Shown here: one piece after another, positions 1 to 6,488 of the stretch
How the letters are laid out: each line of letters opens with the position of its first letter
Position numbering within the stretch: the stretch's first letter is position 1
Assembly: GCA_947499755.1 (NCBI GenBank)
Contig: CANMPU010000060.1
Span: 1 to 6,488, forward strand
From: Betaproteobacteria bacterium
GTDB lineage: Bacteria; Pseudomonadota; Gammaproteobacteria; Burkholderiales; CANMPU01
DNA length: 6,488 nt
Reading direction: 5' to 3'
The notes under the pieces: model-generated
What the model saw: the letters and a program-made list of their open reading frames with translations, nothing else
Database searches by the model: none
Told to the model about the DNA's origin: nothing
Translations under genes and position numbers: made by a program

Positions 1-1
1 G

Positions 2-1834
2 TATTTCGTTTCGTATTACGATTACTATCAGCCCGAAGCCTATGTCCCTTCTCGTGATCTTTTTATTGAGAAGGACTCCGCTATTAACGAACACATTGAA
101 CAAATGCGTTTGTCCGCGACTAAATCCTTACTTGAACGTAACGATGTCATCATCGTTTGTACCGTATCCGCAATTTACGGTATTGGTGATCCTGTCGATT
201 ATCACGGCATGATTTTGCATTTAAAAGAAAATGAAGACGCAGTGCAGCGCGATATTATTAAGCGACTGTGCGACATGCAATATCAACGCAATGAAATCGA
301 ATTCGCGCGTGGAACGTTTCGCGTTCGTGGTGATGTCATCGATGTTTTCCCGGCGGAAAGTGCGGAGACTGCGCTGAGAATTAGCCTCTTCGATGACAAA
401 ATTGAGCACCTAACCGTATTTGATCCGCTTACGGGGCATGTACTCAAAAAAGTCGCACGGTACACCGTCTATCCATCTAGCCATTATGTCACCGCACGAG
501 AAGTCGTTCTGCGCGCGATAGAAACCATTAAAGAAGAGTTGCACGCGCGTCTAGAATTTTTTCATACCCACAATAAATTAGTGGAGCTGCAGCGTCTAGA
601 ACAAAGAACACGATTCGACTTAGAAATGTTAGTCGAACTGGGGTTTTGCAAGGGGATCGAAAACTACTCGCGCCATTTTTCAGGGAGAAAACCGGGAGAC
701 CCGCCGCCAACTCTTATAGATTATTTACCGAAAAATTCCCTAATGATCATAGACGAGAGCCACGTCACCATACCCCAGATCGGGGGCATGTATAAAGGTG
801 ACCGCTCTCGCAAGGAAAATCTCGTCGACTATGGCTTTCGCCTGCCAAGCGCACTAGATAATCGACCACTACGGTTTGACGAATTTGAAAGCATGATGCC
901 ACAAACTTTTTTTGTTTCTGCGACCCCTGCGGACTATGAGCAACAGCACCAAGGGCAAATAGTCGAACAGGTTGCGCGCCCCACGGGGCTGGTTGACCCA
1001 AAAATTGAGGTCCGACCAGCTTCGACTCAAGTAGACGATCTGATGTCGGAGATTAATCGGCGCGTCGCGCAAAATGAACGTGTATTAGTCACCACCCTCA
1101 CGAAAAAAATGTCGGAGGACCTCACCGATTATCTTGCTGATCACAGCATTAAAGTTCGCTATCTTCATTCGGATATCGATACGGTTGAGCGTGTAGAAAT
1201 TATTCGCGATCTGCGCCTTGGCGTATTTGATGTGATCGTCGGAATAAATTTGCTGCGCGAGGGTCTCGATCTACCGGAAGTATCGCTAGTCGCCATCCTA
1301 GACGCCGATAAAGAAGGATTCCTCCGCTCAGAACGCTCATTAATACAAACAATCGGTCGTGCGTCACGTCACATTAATGGGACCGCAATCATGTATGCCG
1401 ACAAAATAACCGGCTCCATGCAGCGCGCCTTACAAGAAACCGACCGCCGCCGCAGCAAGCAAATTAGTTTTAATCTACTTCATGGCATTACCCCTAAGAG
1501 CGTAACCAAGAAAATAAAGGATTTAATCGACGGCGTGTACGATGCCGACGACGCGCAACAGGAACGCAAAGCCGCACAAACGCGCGCAGTCTATTTGGCA
1601 ATGAGCGAAAAGGAATTAGCGAAAGAGATAAAAAGATTGGAAAAGGAAATGCTCACCTGCGCTAAGAACTTGGACTTTGAACGCGCCGTTGTATTTCGCG
1701 ACAAATTGAAAGATCTAAAACAGCAGCTATTTGGCGTAGAAATTGAAGAATTTACAAATAAACCAGATGAGATTGAAAAAATATCCCCACCAGCCCCTAG
1801 AGTTGGGCGACGAAAAAAGGCACTATCCTCATAG
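2..1834 (+). CDS. uvrB: UvrABC excinuclease subunit B, 5'-truncated by the window edge
   Basis: UvrB is the damage-verifying, helicase-like subunit of the UvrABC nucleotide excision repair complex. It is loaded by UvrA and recruits UvrC for incision. The reading frame is open from base 2, and 610 residues are present. By comparison with E. coli UvrB (673 aa), about 87 N-terminal residues, including the Walker A loop, lie upstream of the window; the ATG at 104 is internal. Visible in order: the tyrosine-rich beta-hairpin ([16 protein letters not shown]) at the very start; the [16 protein letters not shown] segment; the Walker B/DESH box at 752-763; the SATP motif near 918; helicase motif V ([13 protein letters not shown]); motif [10 protein letters not shown] at 1346-1369; and a C-terminal UVR motif around 1607-1729, which binds UvrC or UvrA. 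About 25 charged residues follow the UVR motif. The phosphatase gene starts 17 nt downstream. The identity is certain. Confidence 0.98.
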   Translation, partial: YFVSYYDYYQPEAYVPSRDLFIEKDSAINEHIEQMRLSATKSLLERNDVIIVCTVSAIYGIGDPVDYHGMILHLKENEDAVQRDIIKRLCDMQYQRNEIEFARGTFRVRGDVIDVFPAESAETALRISLFDDKIEHLTVFDPLTGHVLKKVARYTVYPSSHYVTAREVVLRAIETIKEELHARLEFFHTHNKLVELQRLEQRTRFDLEMLVELGFCKGIENYSRHFSGRKPGDPPPTLIDYLPKNSLMIIDESHVTIPQIGGMYKGDRSRKENLVDYGFRLPSALDNRPLRFDEFESMMPQTFFVSATPADYEQQHQGQIVEQVARPTGLVDPKIEVRPASTQVDDLMSEINRRVAQNERVLVTTLTKKMSEDLTDYLADHSIKVRYLHSDIDTVERVEIIRDLRLGVFDVIVGINLLREGLDLPEVSLVAILDADKEGFLRSERSLIQTIGRASRHINGTAIMYADKITGSMQRALQETDRRRSKQISFNLLHGITPKSVTKKIKDLIDGVYDADDAQQERKAAQTRAVYLAMSEKELAKEIKRLEKEMLTCAKNLDFERAVVFRDKLKDLKQQLFGVEIEEFTNKPDEIEKISPPAPRVGRRKKALSS

Positions 1835-1851
1835 ATTGTTTTGAAGCCTCA

Positions 1852-2331
1852 GTGCTAAAAGTCTTATTCGTTTGCATGGGCAATATTTGCCGATCGCCGT
1901 TAGCGGAAGCAGTGTTCCGTCATTATGTAAAATTAGAAGGTTTATCCGAACGAATCGTTACCGATTCCGCTGGCACACATGGATATCACATTGGCCATCG
2001 TCCAGACAGGCGCGCCCGGCAAGTCGCATTGCAACGTGGCTATCGCATGGACGGAATACTTGCGCGCCAGTTTACGCTCAATGATTTTAACGACTTTGAT
2101 TTTGTGTTGGCGATGGACAGAGACAATCTAGGCACGCTAAACCGAGTGTGCCCACGCGCGCACGCGCACAAACTCGGCCTCTTGATGCGCTACGCCGCGG
2201 GCATTACTTCAGACGAGGTACCCGATCCGTATTACGGTAGTTTGAGCGATTTTAATATCGCCCTGGATTTAGTTGAACGTGGTACGCGTAGTTTCCTCGA
2301 TCATCTAATCGCCCTCGGGGAGAAAAAATAA
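1852..2331 (+). CDS. Low-molecular-weight protein tyrosine phosphatase
   Basis: This is a complete 159-residue protein of the usual family length. It is a cytoplasmic enzyme that removes phosphate from phosphotyrosine through a cysteinyl-phosphate intermediate. The P-loop lies at the extreme N-terminus: VCMGNICRSP has the CX5R signature, with nucleophile Cys8 and Arg14. The general-acid loop is seen as Asp125 in VPDPYYGS, and the AMDRDN segment is typical of the family. The start is GTG, and only five residues or so can precede the first beta strand, so this start fits. A weak ribosome site (GAAG, 1843-1846) sits 5 nt before it. The gene follows uvrB by 17 nt with no visible terminator or promoter, which suggests co-transcription. 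Its stop is 3 nt from the stop of the opposing rne. No BY-kinase or capsule genes are visible nearby, so the substrate is unknown and a symbol such as wzb or etp is not justified. Confidence 0.95.
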   Translation: MLKVLFVCMGNICRSPLAEAVFRHYVKLEGLSERIVTDSAGTHGYHIGHRPDRRARQVALQRGYRMDGILARQFTLNDFNDFDFVLAMDRDNLGTLNRVCPRAHAHKLGLLMRYAAGITSDEVPDPYYGSLSDFNIALDLVERGTRSFLDHLIALGEKK

Positions 2332-2334
2332 GCG

Positions 2335-4800
2335 CTATTTATGCGTCTCTATCTGTACCAAAGGTTCGTCGCTATCCCGTGTTGGCTGCGGCGCTCTAGC
2401 GCGCGCTGGCCGTAATTCTACTGGCTGTTCGTTATCAATAATAATCTCTGCTTGTTTTACTTTATTCGGATTCGTTTCTACCAACGTAAGCGCGTCAATT
2501 TTTAGTTCGTCGCGAACCACGCTCGGCTTTGGAGCATAAGTCTGCTCTTCATTAGTTTCCACAACCGGTTCGGGGCGTACATAGATCGGAGGCGTAGGCC
2601 TGCGATATTCTTGTTCAACTATTTCCACCGTTTGGGTTTCGTTTGGAATGGTAACGCTGTGCTGAATCGCGGAATCGAAACCAGACGAATGCGCTTCCAT
2701 TTGTGGTAAAGCGAGCGCTTGATCTACGGCATCACTACGTTCGGAAACTGGTGCGGCTTCGCGACGCTCGCCTCTATGTTGCTCGCGCTTTCCACCACCA
2801 CGGCGGCGGCGGCCCCTAGGCTCTCCGTCGCGCGCAACTTCATCTCGTGGAGGCTTAGCAAGTTCTGGTAGCTTTTGTTCTTGTAGCGACGTTTCGCTCT
2901 TTATAGCCCTAGATTGGGGTGCGCCGTCGACATCCGTTCGGTCGCGTTGCGGTGCGCGACGCGGTTGGCGCTCACTACTGCGACCCTGCAACCCACGGGC
3001 TGATTGTGCCTCACTTCCGCCGCGACGACGACTATCGGGACGTTGTTCACGATGCCCCGGACGTCGTTCTGGCCGCGCAGGCGCTGGCTTTGCTTGCGCT
3101 TTTTCTTTTTCTCCTTCGTCGACACCGACGAGCCACGTGATAAACCTTGCGAATGCTGACGGACGCGCGGCTTCGGCTCGGACCGGTGCTGGCATTTGAG
3201 TAATGCTTTTAACTGCGGCCTCTGGACGAGGCGGTTGTAATTCTTTTTGCTGGATTTTGGCTGCTTCCGCATCAGTTGGCTGGTCCACCATCTTATAACT
3301 TGCAGTCGTCACTTCTTGCTGAGCAGCCTCATCGTGGCGCATACGCGTAATCGTGTAATTGGGTGTTTCGAGATGAATGTTTGGGATAAGCAGAATATTG
3401 GCTTTGAACCTTGCTTCTATATTGTGTATGTCGGATCGTTTTTCATTTAACAGGAAAGTGCCTACATCAACAGGAACTTGTACATGCACTCCCGCGCTGT
3501 TTTCTTTCATTGCCTCTTCTTGAACTATGCGCAAGATATGTAGCGCGGACGATTCAATACCACGGATGTGCCCGGTGCCGTTACAACGTGGACAGGATTC
3601 GTGACTGGTTTCTCCCAATGAGGGGCGTAGGCGCTGGCGCGAAAGCTCCATCAGTCCGAAACACGATATTTTTCCCATTTGCACCCGAGCACGGTCATAG
3701 CGTAATGCCTCGCGTAATCGCGTCTCTACTTCGCGCTGATTACGATTACTTCCCATGTCGATAAAATCGATGACGATCAGCCCGCCCAAATCCCGAAGTC
3801 GCAACTGCCGCGCTGCCTCGTCAGCCGCTTCTAGATTAGTATTAAACGCCGTTTGTTCAATATCGCTACCTTTGGTCGCGCGGGCTGAATTAACATCGAT
3901 GGACACCAAGGCTTCGGTATGATCGATAACAATGGCACCGCCGGACGGTAAGGCAACCTCACGTGAATAGGCAGTTTCAATCTGGTGTTCGATCTGAAAT
4001 CTAGAGAAAAGCGGTACGTCGTCCTTATATAATTTCACACGCGCGACGTTCGTGGGCATCACGTGGCTCATGAACTGCTGCGCTTGCTGATAAATGCTTT
4101 CAGTATCAATCAGTATTTCGCCTATTTCCTGCTGAAAATAGTCGCGAATCGCCCGGATAACTAGGCTACTTTCTTGGTAAATAAGGAATGGCGCTGGCTG
4201 TTGGTCAGCAGCACTTTCGACGGCACGCCAAAGTTGCAATAAATAACTGAGATCCCAATTTAGCTCCTCCGCAACGCGCCCAATGCCAGCAGTGCGTGCA
4301 ATGATGCTCATGCCTTGTGGGACCTCTAGTTGCGCCATGACGTCGCGTAGCTCATTACGCTCCTCACCTTCGATGCGACGCGAAACGCCGCCACCTCGCG
4401 GGTTATTTGGCATGAGGACCAGATAACGACCGGCTAGACTTACGAAGGTTGTGAGTACTGCACCCTTGCTCCCGCGTTCTTCCTTCTCAACTTGGACGAT
4501 AAACTCCTGCCCCTCACGCAGGACATCTTGTATGCGCGCCCGCGCGACCTCAATGTTTTCGTTTTGAAAGTAGATACGGCTGACTTCCTTGAACGGCAAA
4601 AACCCTTGCCGTTCACTGCCATAATTGACGAACGCAGCTTCTAAACTTGGTTCTATACGGGTGATAATACCCTTATATATGTTGCCTTTACGTTCTTCCT
4701 TGCCTGCTAATTCTATATCTAAATCTATTAATTTCTGACCATCAACGATTGCAACTCTAAGTTCTTCGGGTTGTGTCGCATTAAACAACATTCTTTTCAT
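2335..4800 (-). CDS. rne: Ribonuclease E
   Basis: RNase E is an 821-residue endoribonuclease that starts most mRNA decay and processes rRNA and tRNA precursors, usually as the degradosome scaffold at the inner membrane. The N-terminus ([10 protein letters not shown]) closely matches E. coli RNase E, fixing the ATG at 4800, and GGGAG lies 8 nt upstream. In order: an RNase H-like segment and S1 domain (about 36-120); 5'-monophosphate sensor residues Gly124, Val128, Arg169 and Thr170; catalytic Mg-binding Asp302 (IDVNSA) and Asp345 (IDFIDM); and the zinc-link Cys403/Cys406 (CPRC). The small domain ends near 490. The tail is low-complexity. It contains a probable membrane-anchoring amphipathic helix ([12 protein letters not shown], about 549-560), arginine-rich RNA-binding stretches (about 573-622 and 658-680) and a proline- and acid-rich end. 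At 821 residues it is shorter than the E. coli protein (1061), with the loss in the tail. All key catalytic residues are present. Confidence 0.98.
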   Translation of the reverse strand: MKRMLFNATQPEELRVAIVDGQKLIDLDIELAGKEERKGNIYKGIITRIEPSLEAAFVNYGSERQGFLPFKEVSRIYFQNENIEVARARIQDVLREGQEFIVQVEKEERGSKGAVLTTFVSLAGRYLVLMPNNPRGGGVSRRIEGEERNELRDVMAQLEVPQGMSIIARTAGIGRVAEELNWDLSYLLQLWRAVESAADQQPAPFLIYQESSLVIRAIRDYFQQEIGEILIDTESIYQQAQQFMSHVMPTNVARVKLYKDDVPLFSRFQIEHQIETAYSREVALPSGGAIVIDHTEALVSIDVNSARATKGSDIEQTAFNTNLEAADEAARQLRLRDLGGLIVIDFIDMGSNRNQREVETRLREALRYDRARVQMGKISCFGLMELSRQRLRPSLGETSHESCPRCNGTGHIRGIESSALHILRIVQEEAMKENSAGVHVQVPVDVGTFLLNEKRSDIHNIEARFKANILLIPNIHLETPNYTITRMRHDEAAQQEVTTASYKMVDQPTDAEAAKIQQKELQPPRPEAAVKSITQMPAPVRAEAARPSAFARFITWLVGVDEGEKEKAQAKPAPARPERRPGHREQRPDSRRRGGSEAQSARGLQGRSSERQPRRAPQRDRTDVDGAPQSRAIKSETSLQEQKLPELAKPPRDEVARDGEPRGRRRRGGGKREQHRGERREAAPVSERSDAVDQALALPQMEAHSSGFDSAIQHSVTIPNETQTVEIVEQEYRRPTPPIYVRPEPVVETNEEQTYAPKPSVVRDELKIDALTLVETNPNKVKQAEIIIDNEQPVELRPARARAPQPTRDSDEPLVQIETHK
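2792..2812. repeat. Trinucleotide repeat inside the RNase E arginine-rich tail
   Basis: On the plus strand three CCA-type units are followed by four CGG units (2801-2812). On the coding (minus) strand they read as arginine and glycine codons in the [10 protein letters not shown] stretch around residue 665. A gain or loss of whole units would change the tail length without a frameshift. Such RG-rich runs are common in RNase E tails and probably bind RNA. Confidence 0.6.
3118..3159 (-). other. rne: Predicted membrane-targeting amphipathic helix of RNase E
   Basis: These bases encode RNase E residues 548-561 ([14 protein letters not shown]). They sit just after the catalytic half and just before the arginine-rich region. 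In E. coli a short amphipathic helix in a similar relative place (around residues 565-582) attaches RNase E to the inner membrane. Here bulky hydrophobic residues (Phe, Ile, Trp, Leu, Val) surround a single Arg and are flanked by charged residues. The function is inferred from position and composition, not from strict identity. Confidence 0.55.
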
Positions 4801-4808
4801 TTTATGTT

Positions 4809-4813
4809 CTCCC
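4809..4813 (-). promoter_or_regulatory. rne: Ribosome binding site of rne
   Basis: The minus strand reads GGGAG, followed by an 8-nt AT-rich spacer and the ATG. This is the best Shine-Dalgarno match in the window, and it supports the start at 4800 over the internal Met4. The same bases form one arm of a possible hairpin (4809-4832). Confidence 0.7.
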
Positions 4814-4832
4814 GCACTCTAACACTCGGGAA
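4809..4832 (-). promoter_or_regulatory. rne: Possible hairpin sequestering the rne Shine-Dalgarno site
   Basis: On the rne strand UUCCCG (4832-4827) can pair with CGGGAG (4814-4809) around a 12-nt loop. This gives five Watson-Crick pairs and one G-U pair. The 3' arm contains the whole GGGAG ribosome site, so folding would limit rne translation. The pairing is seen in the sequence; a regulatory role is inference, and a six-pair stem with a loop this large is only moderately stable. Confidence 0.4.
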
Positions 4833-4842
4833 GGACAAACCG

Positions 4843-4857
4843 GGCGCGACGCACGCC
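4843..4857 (-). other. GC-rich hairpin in the rne leader
   Basis: On the rne strand GGCGUG and CGCGCC can form a six-pair stem (one U-G pair) around a 3-nt loop. The stem begins 57 nt upstream of the rne start and lies just upstream of the SD hairpin. An A-rich single-stranded stretch precedes it, which is the kind of site RNase E tends to cut. No T-run follows it, so it does not look like a terminator. Confidence 0.35.
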
Positions 4858-4949
4858 TTTTCGCCGTTTTTTCAGTAACAATCAAGCATAGTGTAGGCCT
4901 AAAGGTTTTGGAAAATTAAACAAACGAATCGTATCTCAGTTTGCCATAA

Positions 4950-4973
4950 AATTCCTGCGCTTACGCAGGAATT
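4950..4973. repeat. Perfect 10-bp inverted repeat (REP-like palindrome)
   Basis: AATTCCTGCG (4950-4959) and CGCAGGAATT (4964-4973) are exact reverse complements around a 4-nt loop, giving a stable hairpin on either strand. The form resembles the short ATTCC-CG-rich palindromes dispersed between genes in many beta- and gammaproteobacteria. On the rne strand the stem is followed by TTTTAT overlapping its end, so it could also act as a weak attenuator or leader structure. On the plus strand no T-run follows. The palindrome is certain; its role is not. Confidence 0.7.
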
Positions 4974-5127
4974 GGATAGGTGATTTGAGCGCGTAATCCA
5001 TCTACTATCGCTACTTAATGGTGGTGAGCGAAATTAACCAATAACTAATTTTGTGGGAACGCGGGTTCGAGGGACCGATTTTCACACGTGGTCGTGTTAA
5101 CCACCGGATAAAATCGCAGATACCTAA

Positions 5128-5133
5128 TATAAT
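5128..5133 (+). promoter_or_regulatory. rluC: Candidate -10 element for rluC
   Basis: The hexamer is exactly TATAAT, the sigma-70 -10 consensus, and lies 32 nt before the rluC ATG. It would put a transcript start near 5140 and give a leader of about 25 nt. No good -35 box is found at 16-18 nt spacing and there is no extended -10 TG. It may therefore need an activator, or it may be a chance match in an AT-rich stretch. The same bases offer a TATTAT-like hexamer on the rne strand. Confidence 0.4.
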
Positions 5134-5165
5134 AACCCCCCTGCGTTATAAACAGTATATTCAAA

Positions 5166-6098
5166 ATGAAGGGTTTACGCAAAGGTTCTGTGACTTGGCA
5201 CGAAATCGATGAGGGGGGGGGCGAGCAGCGCGTCGACAACTATCTTGTCAAAATACTCAAGGGTGTTCCTAAGAGCCATATTTACCGAATTCTGCGTAGT
5301 GGCGAAGTCCGGGTAAACAGCAAGCGGGTTCAACAGACCTATCGGCTGCGGATTGGGGATAGGATACGCATTCCCCCGGTTAGCGAAACGAGCAAAACGT
5401 CCCCTCAGCTACCGAAAACGAAAGTCGAGCTACCTATCCTATTCGAAGATGACGCTTTGTTGGTCATAGACAAACCATCTGGGATCGCAGTCCATGGCGG
5501 TAGTGGGATCAGTTTCGGTGTCATCGAACAACTACGTGCTGCGCGACCTAGCGCACGATTTCTTGAGCTAGTACATCGTATAGATAGAGAGACTTCCGGG
5601 CTTTTGTTGCTTGCCAAAAAACGCGGCGCATTAACAAAGTTGCACGAAATCTTACGCAACGGAGACATGAAAAAAAGCTATTGCGCCATGGTGTCAGGGC
5701 AATGGACTGGAGACACGCGCGACGTGCACCTTAGCCTTAACAAATATGTAACCGCCGCCGGCGAACGCAGAGTCTGCGTCGTAGAATCGGGGCAACATGC
5801 CCACACGGTGTTCCACTTGCGAAAAAATTATGGCGCCTACAGCTTATTAGACGCTGAACTAAAAACTGGACGTACCCACCAAATACGCGTTCATCTCGCC
5901 CATCTTGAATTCCCAATTTTGGGCGATGATAAATATGGCAACTTTCCACTCAACAAAGCGTTAGCAAAACAGGGGTTAAAACGCATGTTCTTACACGCCC
6001 AGCGCGTAGAATTCACTCACCCCGCGACAGGCGAAAACATTTGTTTTGAATCTGAGCTTCCCAGTGATTTGCAGCATTTTATCGATACACTTACATAA
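5166..6098 (+). CDS. rluC: 23S rRNA pseudouridine synthase, RluC type
   Basis: This is a complete 310-residue protein, close to the length of E. coli RluC (319). RluC converts U955, U2504 and U2580 of 23S rRNA to pseudouridine. An S4 RNA-binding domain occupies about residues 20-70 (QRVDNYL, KGVPKSHIYRILRSGEVRVN). The catalytic RluA-like domain follows: the KPSGIAVHGGSG segment (about 103-114); the HRIDRETSG motif with catalytic Asp140; and TGRTHQIRVH (234-243). The HGGSG and SFGVIEQLRA segments match RluC better than RluD. The ATG at 5166 gives the expected spacing to the S4 domain, though no clear Shine-Dalgarno precedes it. A GTG at 5190 preceded by AAAGG is a possible alternative start. 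The gene is divergent from rne and followed at 21 nt by a HAD phosphatase gene, probably as an operon. Nine consecutive G lie at codons 16-19. Confidence 0.95.
   Translation: MKGLRKGSVTWHEIDEGGGEQRVDNYLVKILKGVPKSHIYRILRSGEVRVNSKRVQQTYRLRIGDRIRIPPVSETSKTSPQLPKTKVELPILFEDDALLVIDKPSGIAVHGGSGISFGVIEQLRAARPSARFLELVHRIDRETSGLLLLAKKRGALTKLHEILRNGDMKKSYCAMVSGQWTGDTRDVHLSLNKYVTAAGERRVCVVESGQHAHTVFHLRKNYGAYSLLDAELKTGRTHQIRVHLAHLEFPILGDDKYGNFPLNKALAKQGLKRMFLHAQRVEFTHPATGENICFESELPSDLQHFIDTLT
5213..5221 (+). repeat. rluC: Run of nine G within the start of rluC
   Basis: Nine consecutive G fall in codons 16-19 and encode Gly-Gly-Gly after Glu16. With nine G the frame reads correctly into the S4 domain. 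One extra G would lead to a TAA at 5270-5272; one fewer would lead to a TAA at 5314-5316. The tract is just before the first conserved residues, where its glycines should be tolerated. It could be a slippage site or merely a sequencing-error hotspot. Confidence 0.85.
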
Positions 6099-6119
6099 TT
6101 CGGCCTCCCAAATCGCTAA

Positions 6120-6488
6120 ATGACAAAAAAATATGAATTGCTCGTCTTCGATTGGGACGGCACCATTATGGATTCCGCTGGAATTATCGTACTTAGCATT
6201 GAAGAAACGTGTAAGGAATTGGGGTTTGCGGTGCCTGGCCGAGATAGAATACGGCATGTTATTGGCCTCGGATTTGATGCCGCCATGGCATACATCCTGC
6301 CGGATATGGACAAAAACCATTACGACACCTTCGTCACACACTATCGTAGACAGGTGCATATGCACGATAAGGATTTGGCGTTGTTCGCTGGCGCGTTGGA
6401 AACGATACAAACCTTAAACCGGATTGGATACGCACTCGCCGTCGCAACCGGCAAGAGTAGAGCAACCTTCGATAAAGAATTGGTACTG
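6120..6488 (+). CDS. HAD-superfamily phosphatase, phosphoglycolate phosphatase-like, 3'-truncated
   Basis: The first 123 codons of a haloacid dehalogenase-like hydrolase are present; the rest lies past the window edge. Motif I is YELLVFDWDGTIMDS, with nucleophile Asp11 and acid/base Asp13. An alpha-helical cap of subfamily I type follows (about residues 17-90), and motif II is seen in VATGKS (about 109-114). Motifs III and IV (the Lys and the acidic pair) would be downstream. The family hydrolyses small phosphate esters such as 2-phosphoglycolate or nucleotides; the substrate cannot be told from this fragment, so gph is not assigned. The ATG at 6120 is 21 nt after rluC and gives the normal short lead into motif I, but no Shine-Dalgarno is evident, so translation may depend on coupling to rluC. 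A HAD gene directly after rluC is, as far as I recall, common in betaproteobacteria. Confidence 0.93.
   Translation, partial: MTKKYELLVFDWDGTIMDSAGIIVLSIEETCKELGFAVPGRDRIRHVIGLGFDAAMAYILPDMDKNHYDTFVTHYRRQVHMHDKDLALFAGALETIQTLNRIGYALAVATGKSRATFDKELVL

Larger units (their letters stand above)
4801..5165. promoter_or_regulatory. Divergent intergenic region: rne leader and rluC promoter region
   Basis: These 365 bp separate the divergent rne and rluC starts, and I see no convincing gene or structural RNA in them. From the rne side they hold the Shine-Dalgarno site, an SD-pairing hairpin, a GC-rich hairpin at 4843-4857 and a perfect inverted repeat at 4950-4973. From the rluC side there is a TATAAT hexamer at 5128-5133. 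In E. coli, rne has a leader of about 360 nt through which RNase E limits its own mRNA, so a long structured leader here would be consistent. That parallel is inference, because no homology to the E. coli leader hairpins was established and I could not place an rne promoter with confidence. Confidence 0.6.

Noticed and set aside
2901..3272. Minus-strand open frame of 123 codons in another frame of rne
   Set aside because: It is an alternative frame of the arginine-rich tail, rich in Arg/Lys/Gln as expected from low-complexity coding sequence. There is no independent support.
3411..3764. Plus-strand open frame of 117 codons opposite rne
   Set aside because: It lies fully opposite the conserved catalytic and zinc-link part of rne, has no recognisable domain and is explained by the codon pattern of rne.
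4872..4889. Five-codon ORF on the rne strand in the leader
   Set aside because: It is too short to judge and has only a weak ribosome-site match; such mini-ORFs are expected by chance.
4881..4920. Possible sigma-70 promoter for rne (TATGCT with TTCCAA 17 nt upstream on the minus strand)
   Set aside because: The -35 box matches only about half of consensus and the -10 is imperfect. It is not strong enough to annotate.
5055..5090. GGTTCGA resembling a tRNA T-loop
   Set aside because: The flanking bases do not form the five-pair T stem, and no acceptor, D or anticodon arm can be built around it. It is a chance match, not a tRNA or tRNA remnant.
5991..6410. Minus-strand open frame of 139 codons
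   Set aside because: It runs antisense across the rluC end and the HAD start. The plus-strand HAD frame has clear DWDGT and ATGKS motifs, so this is a shadow.
6133..6417. Plus-strand open frame of 94 codons starting just after the HAD ATG
   Set aside because: It is a shifted frame of the HAD gene with no motif; the frame from 6120 carries the catalytic residues and stays open to the window end.
1..6488. Novel defence, mobile or biosynthetic system
   Set aside because: All long frames belong to well-known core families, with no direct-repeat arrays, transposase, integrase, toxin-antitoxin pair or clear composition shift. I could not support any such claim.

Overview
The window is a conserved housekeeping segment from a proteobacterium, most likely a betaproteobacterium of the Nitrosomonadales type. 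This placement is inferred from protein resemblance and from the gene order uvrB, low-molecular-weight phosphatase, rne, rluC, HAD phosphatase. RNase E shows the proteobacterial architecture: a catalytic half followed by an arginine-rich disordered tail. Base composition looks even throughout. I see no insertion sequence, phage gene, CRISPR array or RNA gene.

Layout: (1) 2-1834, plus strand: uvrB lacking its first ~87 codons, which lie before the window. (2) 1852-2331, plus strand: a low-molecular-weight protein tyrosine phosphatase starting with GTG 17 nt after uvrB, probably co-transcribed. (3) 2335-4800, minus strand: a complete rne, converging on the phosphatase with only 3 nt between the stop codons. 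(4) 4801-5165: a 365-nt divergent intergenic region holding the rne leader and the rluC promoter region. It contains a perfect 10-bp inverted repeat, a GC-rich hairpin and a hairpin that pairs the rne Shine-Dalgarno sequence. (5) 5166-6098, plus strand: rluC, with a run of nine G near its 5' end. (6) 6120 to the window end, plus strand: the N-terminal part of a HAD-family phosphatase, 21 nt after rluC and probably in the same operon.

Functionally these are core genes: nucleotide excision repair (UvrB), phosphotyrosine signalling or polysaccharide control (phosphatase), mRNA decay and rRNA processing (RNase E), 23S rRNA pseudouridylation (RluC) and small phosphate-ester hydrolysis (HAD). RNase E and RluC both act on RNA and share a divergent control region. 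I found no convincing new multi-gene system. The points most worth following are the structured rne leader, the G9 tract in rluC and the almost absent spacer between the convergent phosphatase and rne genes.
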